Shown one piece after another: positions 1-8,200 of a stretch of DNA of 64,000 nt (the stretch's first letter is position 1; each line of letters starts with the position of its first letter). The stretch covers positions 1 through 64,000 of IMG/VR virus record IMGVR_UViG_3300025585_000041, one strand, 5' to 3'. The translations under genes and the position numbers were made by a program. The notes beneath the pieces were generated by a model. That model had not been told where the DNA came from and ran no database searches. It worked only from the letters and a program-made list of their open reading frames with translations. This DNA is from a virus.

Positions 1-259
1 AAATGGTCAGACATTCGGTGGAGCACGTACAACACGTGTTCTCGGAATTGACGTACAAGAAGTTCCTTACTATCCAGATGGATATGTCGATTTGACATTC
101 CCTCAGAACCGTGTATGGGGCTTCCAGCGAGACATCGTTGTAAACCGTGAATACAAGGCAAAGAAGGATACAATTGAGTATACCGTCTTCGTTCGTTTTG
201 GTATTCAATGGGAAGAAGAAGATGCAATCGTCTGGGCCGATGCTGCTGCAGATGCATAA
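1..259 (+). CDS. Major capsid protein, C-terminal end (HK97-type)
   Basis: An open frame enters from the left edge at base 2 and ends at TAA 257-259, giving the last 85 residues of a protein whose start is outside the window. The visible part ends with a pattern typical of HK97-fold capsid proteins: a 'VPYYPDG' loop, then 'NRVWGFQRDIVVNREY', then an acidic 'EEEDAIVW' strand. This protein forms the icosahedral shell. It uses more CGT, GAC and AAG codons than most genes here, as expected for a highly expressed gene. A strong terminator follows directly and head-tail joining genes lie downstream, which fits the call. Confidence 0.8.
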   Translation, partial: NGQTFGGARTTRVLGIDVQEVPYYPDGYVDLTFPQNRVWGFQRDIVVNREYKAKKDTIEYTVFVRFGIQWEEEDAIVWADAAADA

Positions 260-280
260 TCTGTAAGTACATCCCTTTTG

Positions 281-318
281 AGAGGGGGTAGGGGACAATC
301 TCCTCCCCCTCTTATTTT
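281..318 (+). terminator. Rho-independent terminator after the capsid gene
   Basis: AGAGGGGG at 281-288 pairs perfectly with CCCCCTCT at 305-312. With one bulged base the stem extends by three more pairs (290-292 with 302-304). A T-rich tail (TTATTTTTA) follows. It lies 22 bases after the capsid stop codon and before a new promoter, so it separates capsid transcription from the head-tail genes. Confidence 0.85.
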
Positions 319-325
319 TATATTC

Positions 326-348
326 TGTTATAATATCTACATAGGAGG
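326..348 (+). promoter_or_regulatory. Extended -10 promoter and Shine-Dalgarno
   Basis: TGT-TATAAT at 326-334 is a perfect extended -10 element. AGGAGG at 343-348 is a strong ribosome binding site five bases before the ATG at 354. Transcription would start near 341, restarting expression just after the capsid terminator. Confidence 0.7.
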
Positions 349-353
349 TATAT

Positions 354-830
354 ATGTCTGAAGAAAATAATGAACAAGATTTTTCTTTTAATGAAAATAC
401 ACAACCAACAGAACCAGTAATTCAAAATGAGGAGCCTGTAGTAGAACAAACTGCGGTGGAGCAAGTTGCTGAAGAACTTAATGTTACTGCAACTATTTCT
501 GCTCCAGAAGAACCAAAGCCAGCAGAAAACATAATTACAGCACCATCTTTCGGAGGTAATTCTGATGTCCCAGGAATGGGATTGGTTGCAGAGGGAGTCA
601 TCGGATCTACATCTGTTACTCCTAAGAAGCAAGAAGAAAAGTCTAACAAGAAGAAAGTAAAAGAAGAAACAGTCGCTATCTTTTCAACACGAAATGTATC
701 TTGGCCAGAAGTTGGCAAGGTATATCGTGGATATAACATTGTTTCAAAGTCTGCTGCTGATAAGTGGCTTACACGTGATCATATAAGAATTGCTACACCA
801 GAAGAAGTGGCAAGGGAATTTGGTCGATAA
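354..830 (+). CDS. Hypothetical head-region protein with disordered N-terminus
   Basis: 158 aa. The first ~70 residues are low-complexity, rich in Glu, Asn, Gln, Pro and Val, and look disordered. A Lys-rich linker lies near residues 83-103. The last ~55 residues look folded ('IFSTRNVSWPEVGKVYRGYN'). It sits between the capsid protein and the head-tail connectors under its own extended -10 promoter and strong ribosome site. A capsid decoration, head fibre or head-completion role is inferred from position only; I do not recognise the family. Confidence 0.75.
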   Translation: MSEENNEQDFSFNENTQPTEPVIQNEEPVVEQTAVEQVAEELNVTATISAPEEPKPAENIITAPSFGGNSDVPGMGLVAEGVIGSTSVTPKKQEEKSNKKKVKEETVAIFSTRNVSWPEVGKVYRGYNIVSKSAADKWLTRDHIRIATPEEVAREFGR

Positions 831-832
831 GC

Positions 833-1753
833 ATGGAAGTATTGAGAGTTCCACCCTATCCTCTAGTAACAACGTGGGATTTGCCTATAGCAAATTATGA
901 ATACATTGTTTATGTTGAGGATTTGGTGGATCACTCAGTAGAAGAGTCAAATATTTTTTCTGATGCAAATAAAAAATTAGTTTATCAATTACCACTTGAA
1001 AAAGTACAATTTGATCGTGACTTTTTAATTAGATTTTATGATACAGAACACGAACATATTCTTTACGAAAGTAATTTATCAATAATAAGACCATATGTAA
1101 ATCCATCAGATATGGCACAAACAGCAACTGAAATTAAAGAATATCAGATGTACGAACTTATAGCAAGATCTATAATTGATACTTATGTGGGTGATGGTTT
1201 TTATAATCATAAACTAGTAATGAATACTTCTGGAAATGGTGCAGATTATTTTCCAATATGGCATGACTTTAACAGAGTTTTAAAAGTTTATGAAAATGAT
1301 ATTTTAGTATATGATATTGATAACCCAGAAAATTATGAATTTGAGTATAAAGTTTTATTAGATAATTCTGCAATATATAAAGTTGAAACAGCAACTGTTG
1401 GACAAGAAAAAAATAGAAGAGAAAATGATTTAACAAAAATTTCTACAGCACATGGAGATTTAGGATATGTTGCTTATTCTCCAACAGACTTTCCAAGAGG
1501 GTTTGATTACACTTTTATTTTAGATGTTGGATATCGTGCAGTACCAGCAGATGTAGAAGTTGCAACAAAAATGCTTATTGAAGATATAAAGTGTGGCAAA
1601 TTAGACTATTATACAAGATATATATCTGCTTACAATACAGATCAATTTAGAATTCAATTTGATAAAGGTATGATGTCTGGTACTGGAAATATGGTAGTAG
1701 ATAAAATTTTAGATAAATATGTCAAGACAATAACTAAGCCAGGAGTTTTATAA
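833..1753 (+). CDS. Putative head-tail connector (adaptor-like)
   Basis: 306 aa, starting two bases after the previous stop. The N-terminal ~95 residues look like a beta-sandwich ('YEYIVYVEDL', 'FDRDFLIRFYDTEH'). The rest contains a helical stretch ('EIKEYQMYELIARSIIDTYV') and ends with helices, as in head-tail adaptors. Its place directly after the capsid genes and before three more joining proteins suggests it seals the head at the portal. It overlaps the next gene by one base (TAATG), implying translational coupling. The function is inferred from synteny. Confidence 0.65.
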   Translation: MEVLRVPPYPLVTTWDLPIANYEYIVYVEDLVDHSVEESNIFSDANKKLVYQLPLEKVQFDRDFLIRFYDTEHEHILYESNLSIIRPYVNPSDMAQTATEIKEYQMYELIARSIIDTYVGDGFYNHKLVMNTSGNGADYFPIWHDFNRVLKVYENDILVYDIDNPENYEFEYKVLLDNSAIYKVETATVGQEKNRRENDLTKISTAHGDLGYVAYSPTDFPRGFDYTFILDVGYRAVPADVEVATKMLIEDIKCGKLDYYTRYISAYNTDQFRIQFDKGMMSGTGNMVVDKILDKYVKTITKPGVL

Positions 1754-2199
1754 TGATTTGCGAGGAACCAGACTTCGCTTTTCCCATGCAGGCAGACATA
1801 TACCATCCAATAGTTGAACAAGGTGCATATGGAAATGTTAAGAAAACTTGGATCTTAGATAGAACAATTGCATGTTCTTTTGCAGCAGCAGGAACTGCAT
1901 TTAAAGAAGAAATAACACCAAATATAAATATAACACAAGAAAAATTACTTTTGGGAAGATGTAAAACAGATGTCCGCATATCTAGTATTAATGCAAAAAA
2001 TACAATTACAAATGTTATTATTACAAATATTAAAGATAAAAACTGTAATGAAATATATACTGAAACATCTGGTCCACGTGCAGGCAAGTCTACAATATTT
2101 GAAATAGCAACACAAGAACCATTTGCTGGCCCATTTGGTAATGTAGAGTATTACAAACTTATATTGCGTAGATCAGAAAACCAGGCGGTAGATGTATGA
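1753..2199 (+). CDS. Putative head closure / neck protein
   Basis: 148 aa. Its opening 'CEEPDFAFPMQADIYHPIVE' and small beta-rich composition resemble phage head-closure (stopper) proteins. It is second of four coupled genes between capsid and tail tube, where head closure, neck and tail terminator proteins are normally encoded. It overlaps the following gene by four bases (ATGA). No catalytic motif is visible. Confidence 0.6.
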   Translation: MICEEPDFAFPMQADIYHPIVEQGAYGNVKKTWILDRTIACSFAAAGTAFKEEITPNINITQEKLLLGRCKTDVRISSINAKNTITNVIITNIKDKNCNEIYTETSGPRAGKSTIFEIATQEPFAGPFGNVEYYKLILRRSENQAVDV

Positions 2200-2870
2200 T
2201 AGTTGCATTCAACACTACTGCATTTCGTAAAGATATGAAAAATATTATAGATTATTCTATAGGATATGTTGATGGAATACAAGGTGGCAAAAAAGCATTT
2301 TTGAGTACACTTGGTATAGAAACAGTAGAATTAATGAAAGAGTATATAGATTCTAATGCTAGGGTTAATCCAGAAATGTTACATCATGTTTATGAATGGT
2401 ATCAAACAGGAAGTCCTAATGCAAGATTATATGATATTCAATATACAGCAAGTAATGTAGGACTTTCTTTTAGGTCAACTTTTAAACAATCTACATCAAT
2501 TAAAAATGGATCACGTGTTCCTTTTTATGATAAAGCAAGAATTATGGAACAAGGAATACCAGTAACGATTCGTCCAGTAAGAGCACAGGCTTTAGCATTT
2601 GAAGTTGATGGAGAAGAAATTTTTACAAGACAGCCTGTAGAGGTTTTAAATCCTGGAGGAACTGCAGTTCAGGGTGGTTTTGAAAAAATATTTGATTCAT
2701 TTTTTAATAGGTTTTTTACACAAGCATTCTTAAGAATTAGTGGTATTGCAAACTATTTAGAAAATCCTACATCATATAAGAAAAATTTAAATGCTGGTAA
2801 AAAAGGTGGAAAAGCAAAAGGATATGAAACAGGATATCGTTGGATTGCAAATGCGGGAGTGATTAAATAA
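2196..2870 (+). CDS. Putative neck / tail-completion protein
   Basis: 224 aa, rich in basic and aromatic residues. A helical start ('FNTTAFRKDMKNIIDYSIGY') and a Gly/Lys-rich stretch near the C-terminus ('NAGKKGGKAKGYETGYRW') are visible. Its position between head closure and tail terminator genes matches HK97 gp10-type tail-completion proteins. It overlaps the next gene by one base (TAATG). The family assignment rests on gene order. Confidence 0.55.
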   Translation: MIVAFNTTAFRKDMKNIIDYSIGYVDGIQGGKKAFLSTLGIETVELMKEYIDSNARVNPEMLHHVYEWYQTGSPNARLYDIQYTASNVGLSFRSTFKQSTSIKNGSRVPFYDKARIMEQGIPVTIRPVRAQALAFEVDGEEIFTRQPVEVLNPGGTAVQGGFEKIFDSFFNRFFTQAFLRISGIANYLENPTSYKKNLNAGKKGGKAKGYETGYRWIANAGVIK

Positions 2871-3376
2871 TGGCAATATATTACCCACCAATATTTATTA
2901 ATGAATATCTAAAGGATAAACTTCCTATGTCTGGAAAAGAAACAATACCATTTTTTCCATCAATGCCAACAGACTTACACTCATTAACGGAGTCATTTCC
3001 AGATGGTATGTTTGCTGTTTTTGATAGAATGTTTAAAATGCGTCGTGGACCATTTCCACATATTAAATGTGAGCAATTGTTATATTATTTTTATAAAATA
3101 GATGGAGATCCAGAATTACTAATAGAGCATACTCAAAGAGTGCAGGATTTGTTAGATAATGCAGACGAATCAGCACAAGAGTTAAATAGATGGATAGACC
3201 AAAGACTAACAAATGAAGGTAAGTTTGTCGTGGCAGATAAAGAATTTTTACCAGTATATTTTCACAATATTAAGGTATATCAACTCGAAGAAACCAGGGA
3301 TATCATAGATTTTGGAACAGCCAGAACATTTGCTGGCAATAAACTAATAATAGACTATGACTGGCATAAATCTTAA
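2870..3376 (+). CDS. Putative tail terminator protein
   Basis: 168 aa, last of the head-tail joining block and directly before the tail tube gene. Size and place fit a tail terminator, the ring protein that caps the finished tail tube and binds the head. The sequence 'FPHIKCEQLLYYFYKIDGD' followed by a helix and an acidic hinge resembles several actinophage joining proteins, but no diagnostic motif is seen. Confidence 0.55.
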   Translation: MAIYYPPIFINEYLKDKLPMSGKETIPFFPSMPTDLHSLTESFPDGMFAVFDRMFKMRRGPFPHIKCEQLLYYFYKIDGDPELLIEHTQRVQDLLDNADESAQELNRWIDQRLTNEGKFVVADKEFLPVYFHNIKVYQLEETRDIIDFGTARTFAGNKLIIDYDWHKS

Positions 3377-3384
3377 AATAAGGC

Positions 3385-3392
3385 TGTATACT
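3385..3392 (+). promoter_or_regulatory. Candidate -10 promoter before the tail tube gene
   Basis: TG-TATACT at 3385-3392 resembles the -10 boxes found elsewhere in the window. No convincing -35 lies 16-18 bases upstream. A ~50 base leader with AGAGGTG near 3434 leads to the ATG at 3449. Separate transcription of this abundant protein makes sense, since a terminator also follows it. Confidence 0.4.
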
Positions 3393-3448
3393 TATCAATG
3401 AGGAAACACGCCTTTTAATTTCTAGAAAAATAAAGAGGTGAAATATAA

Positions 3449-4072
3449 ATGGCTCTAGGTAATAGTACTAATATTATCGTTGGTGCAGCCCAGGTTTTTG
3501 TTCATGACGGACCATTAGCCTTGGGTGGAAATCCAACCCCAGTATCTGGCGAAGCATATGTTGCGACACTTGATGACACAGCAGGCTTTGAATCGGTTGG
3601 ATATACAATGAATGGTTTGGAACTACAGTTCCAGCCAGACTTTGGTGAGGTTGCTGTTGATCAGATCCTTGACGTTGCTAAACTTTTTAAGCAAGGCATG
3701 CAAGTAAATCTAAACACAACATTTGCTGAAGCCACATTGGAAAATCTTCTTATTGCTGTTGCTGGTGGTCCTGGAGACCTTACTGGTGACAAGGGTACAT
3801 CAAATGGCCAGGTCTTTAATATTAAATCAGGTAATCTTGGCGAATGCCCAGTAGAACGTGGTTTAGTAGCAGTAGGTCCTGGAACAGGTGATTGCGAAGA
3901 AGGTTCCAACAAGGAAAGAATCTATGTTGCATATCGTGCACTCTCAATTGAGAATGTAACTGTGTCTGCAAAGCGTGATGAGGCTACAATGTTTGAAGTT
4001 TCATTCCGTTTGCTACCAGAAGATTCAACAGGTTCATACGGTAAGATCATTGATCGCACTGTAACTCCATAA
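3449..4072 (+). CDS. Major tail tube protein
   Basis: 207 aa. Beta-rich, starting 'MALGNSTNIIVGAAQVFVHD', with a 'PDFGEVAVDQILDVAKLFK' segment and a 'RLLPEDSTGSYGKIIDR' end typical of tail tube proteins with the tube/Hcp fold. These stack as hexamers to build the tail. It uses host-like codons (CGT, AAG, GAC), has its own leader and is followed by a hairpin terminator, all consistent with very high expression. Directly downstream are the two tail assembly chaperones and the tape measure, the standard order. Confidence 0.85.
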   Translation: MALGNSTNIIVGAAQVFVHDGPLALGGNPTPVSGEAYVATLDDTAGFESVGYTMNGLELQFQPDFGEVAVDQILDVAKLFKQGMQVNLNTTFAEATLENLLIAVAGGPGDLTGDKGTSNGQVFNIKSGNLGECPVERGLVAVGPGTGDCEEGSNKERIYVAYRALSIENVTVSAKRDEATMFEVSFRLLPEDSTGSYGKIIDRTVTP

Positions 4073-4092
4073 TACAACTTAATAAAACGGAT

Positions 4093-4130
4093 AGCCCAGT
4101 CATATTTGAAAAGGCTGGGCTTTTCTGTTT
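4093..4130 (+). terminator. Rho-independent terminator after tail tube gene
   Basis: AGCCCAG at 4093-4099 pairs with CTGGGCT at 4115-4121. A T-rich run (TTTTCTGTTT) follows to 4130. It ends tail tube transcription, and the next promoter begins at its last base. Confidence 0.85.
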
Positions 4131-4147
4131 GCTATAATAAATACATG
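4130..4147 (+). promoter_or_regulatory. Extended -10 promoter giving a leaderless start
   Basis: TGC-TATAAT at 4130-4138 is a perfect extended -10. Exactly six bases separate it from ATG 4145-4147, so transcription should begin at the A of the start codon. No Shine-Dalgarno sequence is present. This decides the start of the long tail chaperone: a TTG at 4106 lies within the terminator and upstream of the promoter. Confidence 0.7.
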
Positions 4148-4831
4148 GCTACCGAAATATATAATAGTGGATATGTTGAATTAATTGATGGAACAGAAAT
4201 ATATGTTACCCCACTAAAAATAAAATATCTTCGTTTATTTATGGAACAGTTTGAAAATGTTAAAAAGTCAAAAAGTGATGAAGAGGCTATTTCAGAATTA
4301 GCAAAATGTGCATTAATCTGCATGAAACAATATTATCCAAATATTAAAACAATAGAAGAACTTGAAGATAATATAGATATTAAAACAATTTATAAAGTAT
4401 TAGATATTGCTGCGGGAATTAAAATAGATAAAGAATCCCAAGAAAAAATAAAAGATCAAGCAACAGAAAGTCCAGGCGCTTCATGGGATAAACTCGATTT
4501 GGTCAAACTTGAGGCAGAGGTATTTTTGCTCGGTATTTGGAAAGACTATGAAGAACTAGAAACATCAATGTCTATGCCAGAATTAACAGAAACCTTAAAT
4601 ATAAAAAGAGAGTTAGATTATTCAGATAAAAAGTTTTATGCTGCAATTCAAGGTGTAGATTTAGATAAAAATACTAAAAAGTCAAATGCTTGGGAAGATA
4701 TGAAAGCAAGAGTATTTAGTAAAGGTAAGGCATCAGACTCAAGAGATGTTCTTTCACTTCAAGGAATAAATGCTAGTCAGGCTGGATTTGGTATTGGCAT
4801 GGGGCTAGAGTATGAAGAAATAAAAGATTAA
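4145..4831 (+). CDS. Tail assembly chaperone, long form
   Basis: 228 aa from the ATG at 4145. The first ~100 residues are clearly paralogous to the next gene: both start MAT, then an 'LIDGT(E/K)I' strand, 'PLKI..LR.FM..FE', 'A(I/L)..M(K/Q)QY.P' and '(T/P)(I/V)YK(V/I)'. The remaining ~125 residues form an extension ('EVFLLGIWKDYEELETSMSM', 'KKFYAAIQGVD') like the T part of G/GT tail chaperones. These proteins bind the tape measure before tube polymerisation. Here the long form is its own gene, so no frameshift is needed. Expression is probably from a leaderless message. Confidence 0.75.
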   Translation: MATEIYNSGYVELIDGTEIYVTPLKIKYLRLFMEQFENVKKSKSDEEAISELAKCALICMKQYYPNIKTIEELEDNIDIKTIYKVLDIAAGIKIDKESQEKIKDQATESPGASWDKLDLVKLEAEVFLLGIWKDYEELETSMSMPELTETLNIKRELDYSDKKFYAAIQGVDLDKNTKKSNAWEDMKARVFSKGKASDSRDVLSLQGINASQAGFGIGMGLEYEEIKD

Positions 4832-4846
4832 AAATAAAAGCCATTG

Positions 4847-4876
4847 TGGTATAATTAATTCAACCTTATAAGGAGG
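4847..4876 (+). promoter_or_regulatory. Extended -10 promoter and strong ribosome site for short chaperone
   Basis: TGG-TATAAT at 4847-4855, then AAGGAGG at 4870-4876 four bases before the ATG at 4881. The short chaperone thus has its own promoter and a near-perfect ribosome site, unlike the leaderless long form. Confidence 0.65.
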
Positions 4877-4880
4877 AATA

Positions 4881-5207
4881 ATGGCTACAACTGTGCATGA
4901 AGCAAAAGAAATCGTTCTTATTGACGGCACAAAGATAAAAGTAAGACCACTGAAGATATCTCTTCTTCGTCCATTTATGAAGAAGTTCGAAGGTATTGCA
5001 GCAGTGGCAGAAGATAATGAAAAATCAATGACTCTTCTTATGGAATGTGTAGCAATTGCTATGCAGCAATATAAGCCAGAGTTGTCAGAAGATCTTGCTG
5101 CTCTTGAAGAGAATTTGGATCTTCCTACAGTTTACAAAATCGTTGAAGAGGCTTCAGGAATTAAGTTAACAGAAGCCAGTCTTATCGGCGGACTTGCAAA
5201 CGTATAA
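4881..5207 (+). CDS. Tail assembly chaperone, short form
   Basis: 108 aa, aligned end to end with the N-terminal half of the preceding long chaperone: 'IVLIDGTKIKVRPLKISLLR', then 'CVAIAMQQYKP' and 'LPTVYKIVEEASGIK'. In lambda-type phages the short (G) form is made in large excess over the long (GT) form by rare frameshifting. Here it is a separate gene with its own promoter and a strong ribosome site. Codons are more host-like than in the long form, supporting higher expression. Confidence 0.75.
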   Translation: MATTVHEAKEIVLIDGTKIKVRPLKISLLRPFMKKFEGIAAVAEDNEKSMTLLMECVAIAMQQYKPELSEDLAALEENLDLPTVYKIVEEASGIKLTEASLIGGLANV

Positions 5208-5236
5208 AAAATAAATATAAATAGAGGTGTAATGGA

Positions 5237-8200
5237 ATGGCTGATGTTCAATCGAATATTCATGTAAATATCGATACGTCTGAAGCATTAGCCAGCATAA
5301 AACTTTTACAGAAGCAGATATCAGCCTTCCATACATCTATGGCGAAGAGTGGCGCAGCAGCGTCAGCAGTCTCCGCCAATATGCAACAAAATTTAATCAA
5401 CTCACTTAATGCTTCTGGTAAATGGTCTGCTTCTATGCGGACTGTTAAAACTACAACAGAATCTTTTACAAATGCTCTTGAAAAAAACAAACTTTCAATG
5501 CGAGATTACTATCGCTATTCAATGGGTGCTACAAAAACTTTCGGAAGATTATTTTCATCAGAATTTGATACCATAAGTAAGGTCGCACGTGAACGTGTCA
5601 AAGATTTACAAACTCAGTATATTAAATTAGGTAGAGATGCTAATGGGGCAATGAGAGCAATTGCTATTAGACCATTGGCTCTTGATATGCAAAACTATGG
5701 AACTCAAACTGCAATAGCATCACAAAGACAAGCATTGCTTAATCAGTTAATGAAGCAAGGCGCAACAAATATGCTTAACTTTGGTAAAAATACACAATGG
5801 GCTGGTCGTCAGTTAATGGTAGGCTTTACAATACCACTAACATACCTTGGAACTGCTGCTGCTAAAACTTTTATGCAATTAGAAGAACAGGCTATTAGAT
5901 TTAAACGTGTTTATGGAGAAATGTTTACTACTGGTGCAGAAACTGAAAAAATGCTTTCAGACATTCAAATACTTGCTAAACAATTTACAAAGTATGGTGT
6001 TGCTGTTGAAAAGACAATGGAGATGGCAGCCACTGCAGCAGCACAAGGCAAGATGGGTGCTGAACTGCTTGCACAGGTTAATGAAGCAACAAGATTATCT
6101 GTTTTAGGTGGCGTAGAACAAGAGCAATCTTTAGAAACTACAATATCCTTAACAAATGCTTTTGGATTGTCTGCAGAAAAATTAGCACAAAAAATTAACT
6201 TTTTAAACGCAGTAGAAAACCAAACAGTTGTATCTATTGAAGATTTAACAGTTGCTATACCAAAGGCTGGTCCAGTTGTAAAACAACTTGGTGGAGATGT
6301 TGAAGATCTTGCATTCTTCTTAACAGCAATGAAAGAAGGTGGAATTAATGCATCAGAAGGTGCAAACGCACTTAAGTCTGGACTTGCATCGTTAATTAAT
6401 CCAACAGATAAAGCATCTCAAATGCTTGCTGATATGGGAATTAATTTAAAGGGAATTGTTGAAACAAACAAGGGCAATGTAAAACAGGTTGTATTAGATT
6501 TTGCTGCAGCACTTAATACATTAGATCCATTAAATAGAGCAAAGGCAATTGAACAATTATTTGGTAAATTTCAGTTTGCACGTTTATCAACACTATTCCA
6601 AAATGTTATTCAGCAAGGAAATCAAGCAAGTCGTGTATTAAAATTAACTCAAGCCACAACAGAAGAACTTGCTATTTTATCTGAACGAGAATTATCTAAA
6701 GTTGAAGAGTCAACTACATATAAATTTAAGAAAACAATAGAGGATTTAAAGGTTAGTTTAGCACCAGTCGGTGAGCAATTTTTAAAAGCAATAACACCTA
6801 TAGCAGAGTTTATTGGTAAGGTATTAGAAAAGTTTAATAATCTTGGTGATGGAACTAAAAAGTTTGTTGTAATTCTAACAACACTTCTTGGCGGAATAGG
6901 TCCAATATTACTTATGACCTTTGGTTTATTGGCTAACGGACTTGCAAATATTATTAAACTATTTGTTAGCATGAAATCAATATTTAATCGTGCAGGACAA
7001 TCTTCAAATACTTTAGGAGAACAAACACAATATTTAACATCAGAGCAGGCAGAAGCAGCATCTGTCGCAGCATCTTTAAATCAAATACACACAAGATTAC
7101 AGCAAACATTTACATCTGAAACATCTGCTTTAAATGCATTAATAAGCGCCTATCAAAGAGCAATTGCTGCCCAACGTGGATTTAGTGGTCCAATTATAGG
7201 TGGGGGTAAGAGGGCAAAGTTTGCAAGTGGTACAACAAAGGTAAGACCATTTTATTTTGCTAGAGGTACAGATACTGTCCCTGCAATGCTTACTCCAGGA
7301 GAAGCAGTAATCCCAGCAGGTCCAGCACAAGATCCAAGAAATAAACCAGCAATAAAACATATGATTGCTGGTGGTACTATGGAATACCTTTCAGAAGGTG
7401 TTGGTAGTGTAGTAGAAAAGAAATTAAGAAGAATTGGTAGCGGATCTGAGGGTAGGGTTGGAAAGTCTGGCACAACAGTTCCAATTCCATATAAATTAAA
7501 TGTTTCAAATTCTGGAGGTGCTGTTCCATTTACAAGTATTAATCCAGCAAGTATGGTAAATCTAACTAGCATTTATGCAAAGGATATTGCTAAGGCTGCA
7601 AAGATTTCAGTTACATCAATTAACAAAGAAATAAAAGAATGGCAAATAGCAAATAAAAAAGCAATAGATGTAGCAACAGAAGCAGTTCAAAAGGGAATTC
7701 CAGCAGAAAAAGCCTTTGGCAATTTGATGGAAAAGTTTAATGCAGATATGAAGAGGGCTGGAGGCCCAGTTAGCAAGTTTGCAGACGCTGCTAGGAAAAT
7801 GGCTCCAATGTTACAACAAGATTTAATTCAAGCACAAAATGAGGCAAGAAGACTTGGACTTAATGTAAAAAATGCTGCTGATGCAACTGCACTTGCTGGT
7901 AAGTTACCAAATAATATAGTTGCACAATCAATTACAAAGCCTGGAAACTTTCAAGGTTTATCTAAGGCCAGAGGTGCAGGAATCTCAATGTTTGGAGGTG
8001 CTGCTGGATTACCACAATATGGAATTCCTAGATTTATGCTTACTCCAGGTATTGCACCAGCATCGCCAGCATATTTAGCAGGAACTTCTCAAGAACATTT
8101 TGGTCAAACAAAACAAGAGCAGGCTGCTAGGGCTGCTAATAGAGAACAAAGAATTAAACTTCGTGTAGGAACAAATCTTGGAAAACAAACAGCACAACAT

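Noticed and set aside
4106-4108. TTG as start of the long tail chaperone
   Set aside because: It is inside the hairpin terminator and upstream of the extended -10, and has no ribosome site.
4881-5236. Programmed frameshift between tail chaperone genes
   Set aside because: No slippery heptamer was seen near the end of 4881-5207, and no T-like frame follows; the long form is already a complete separate gene.
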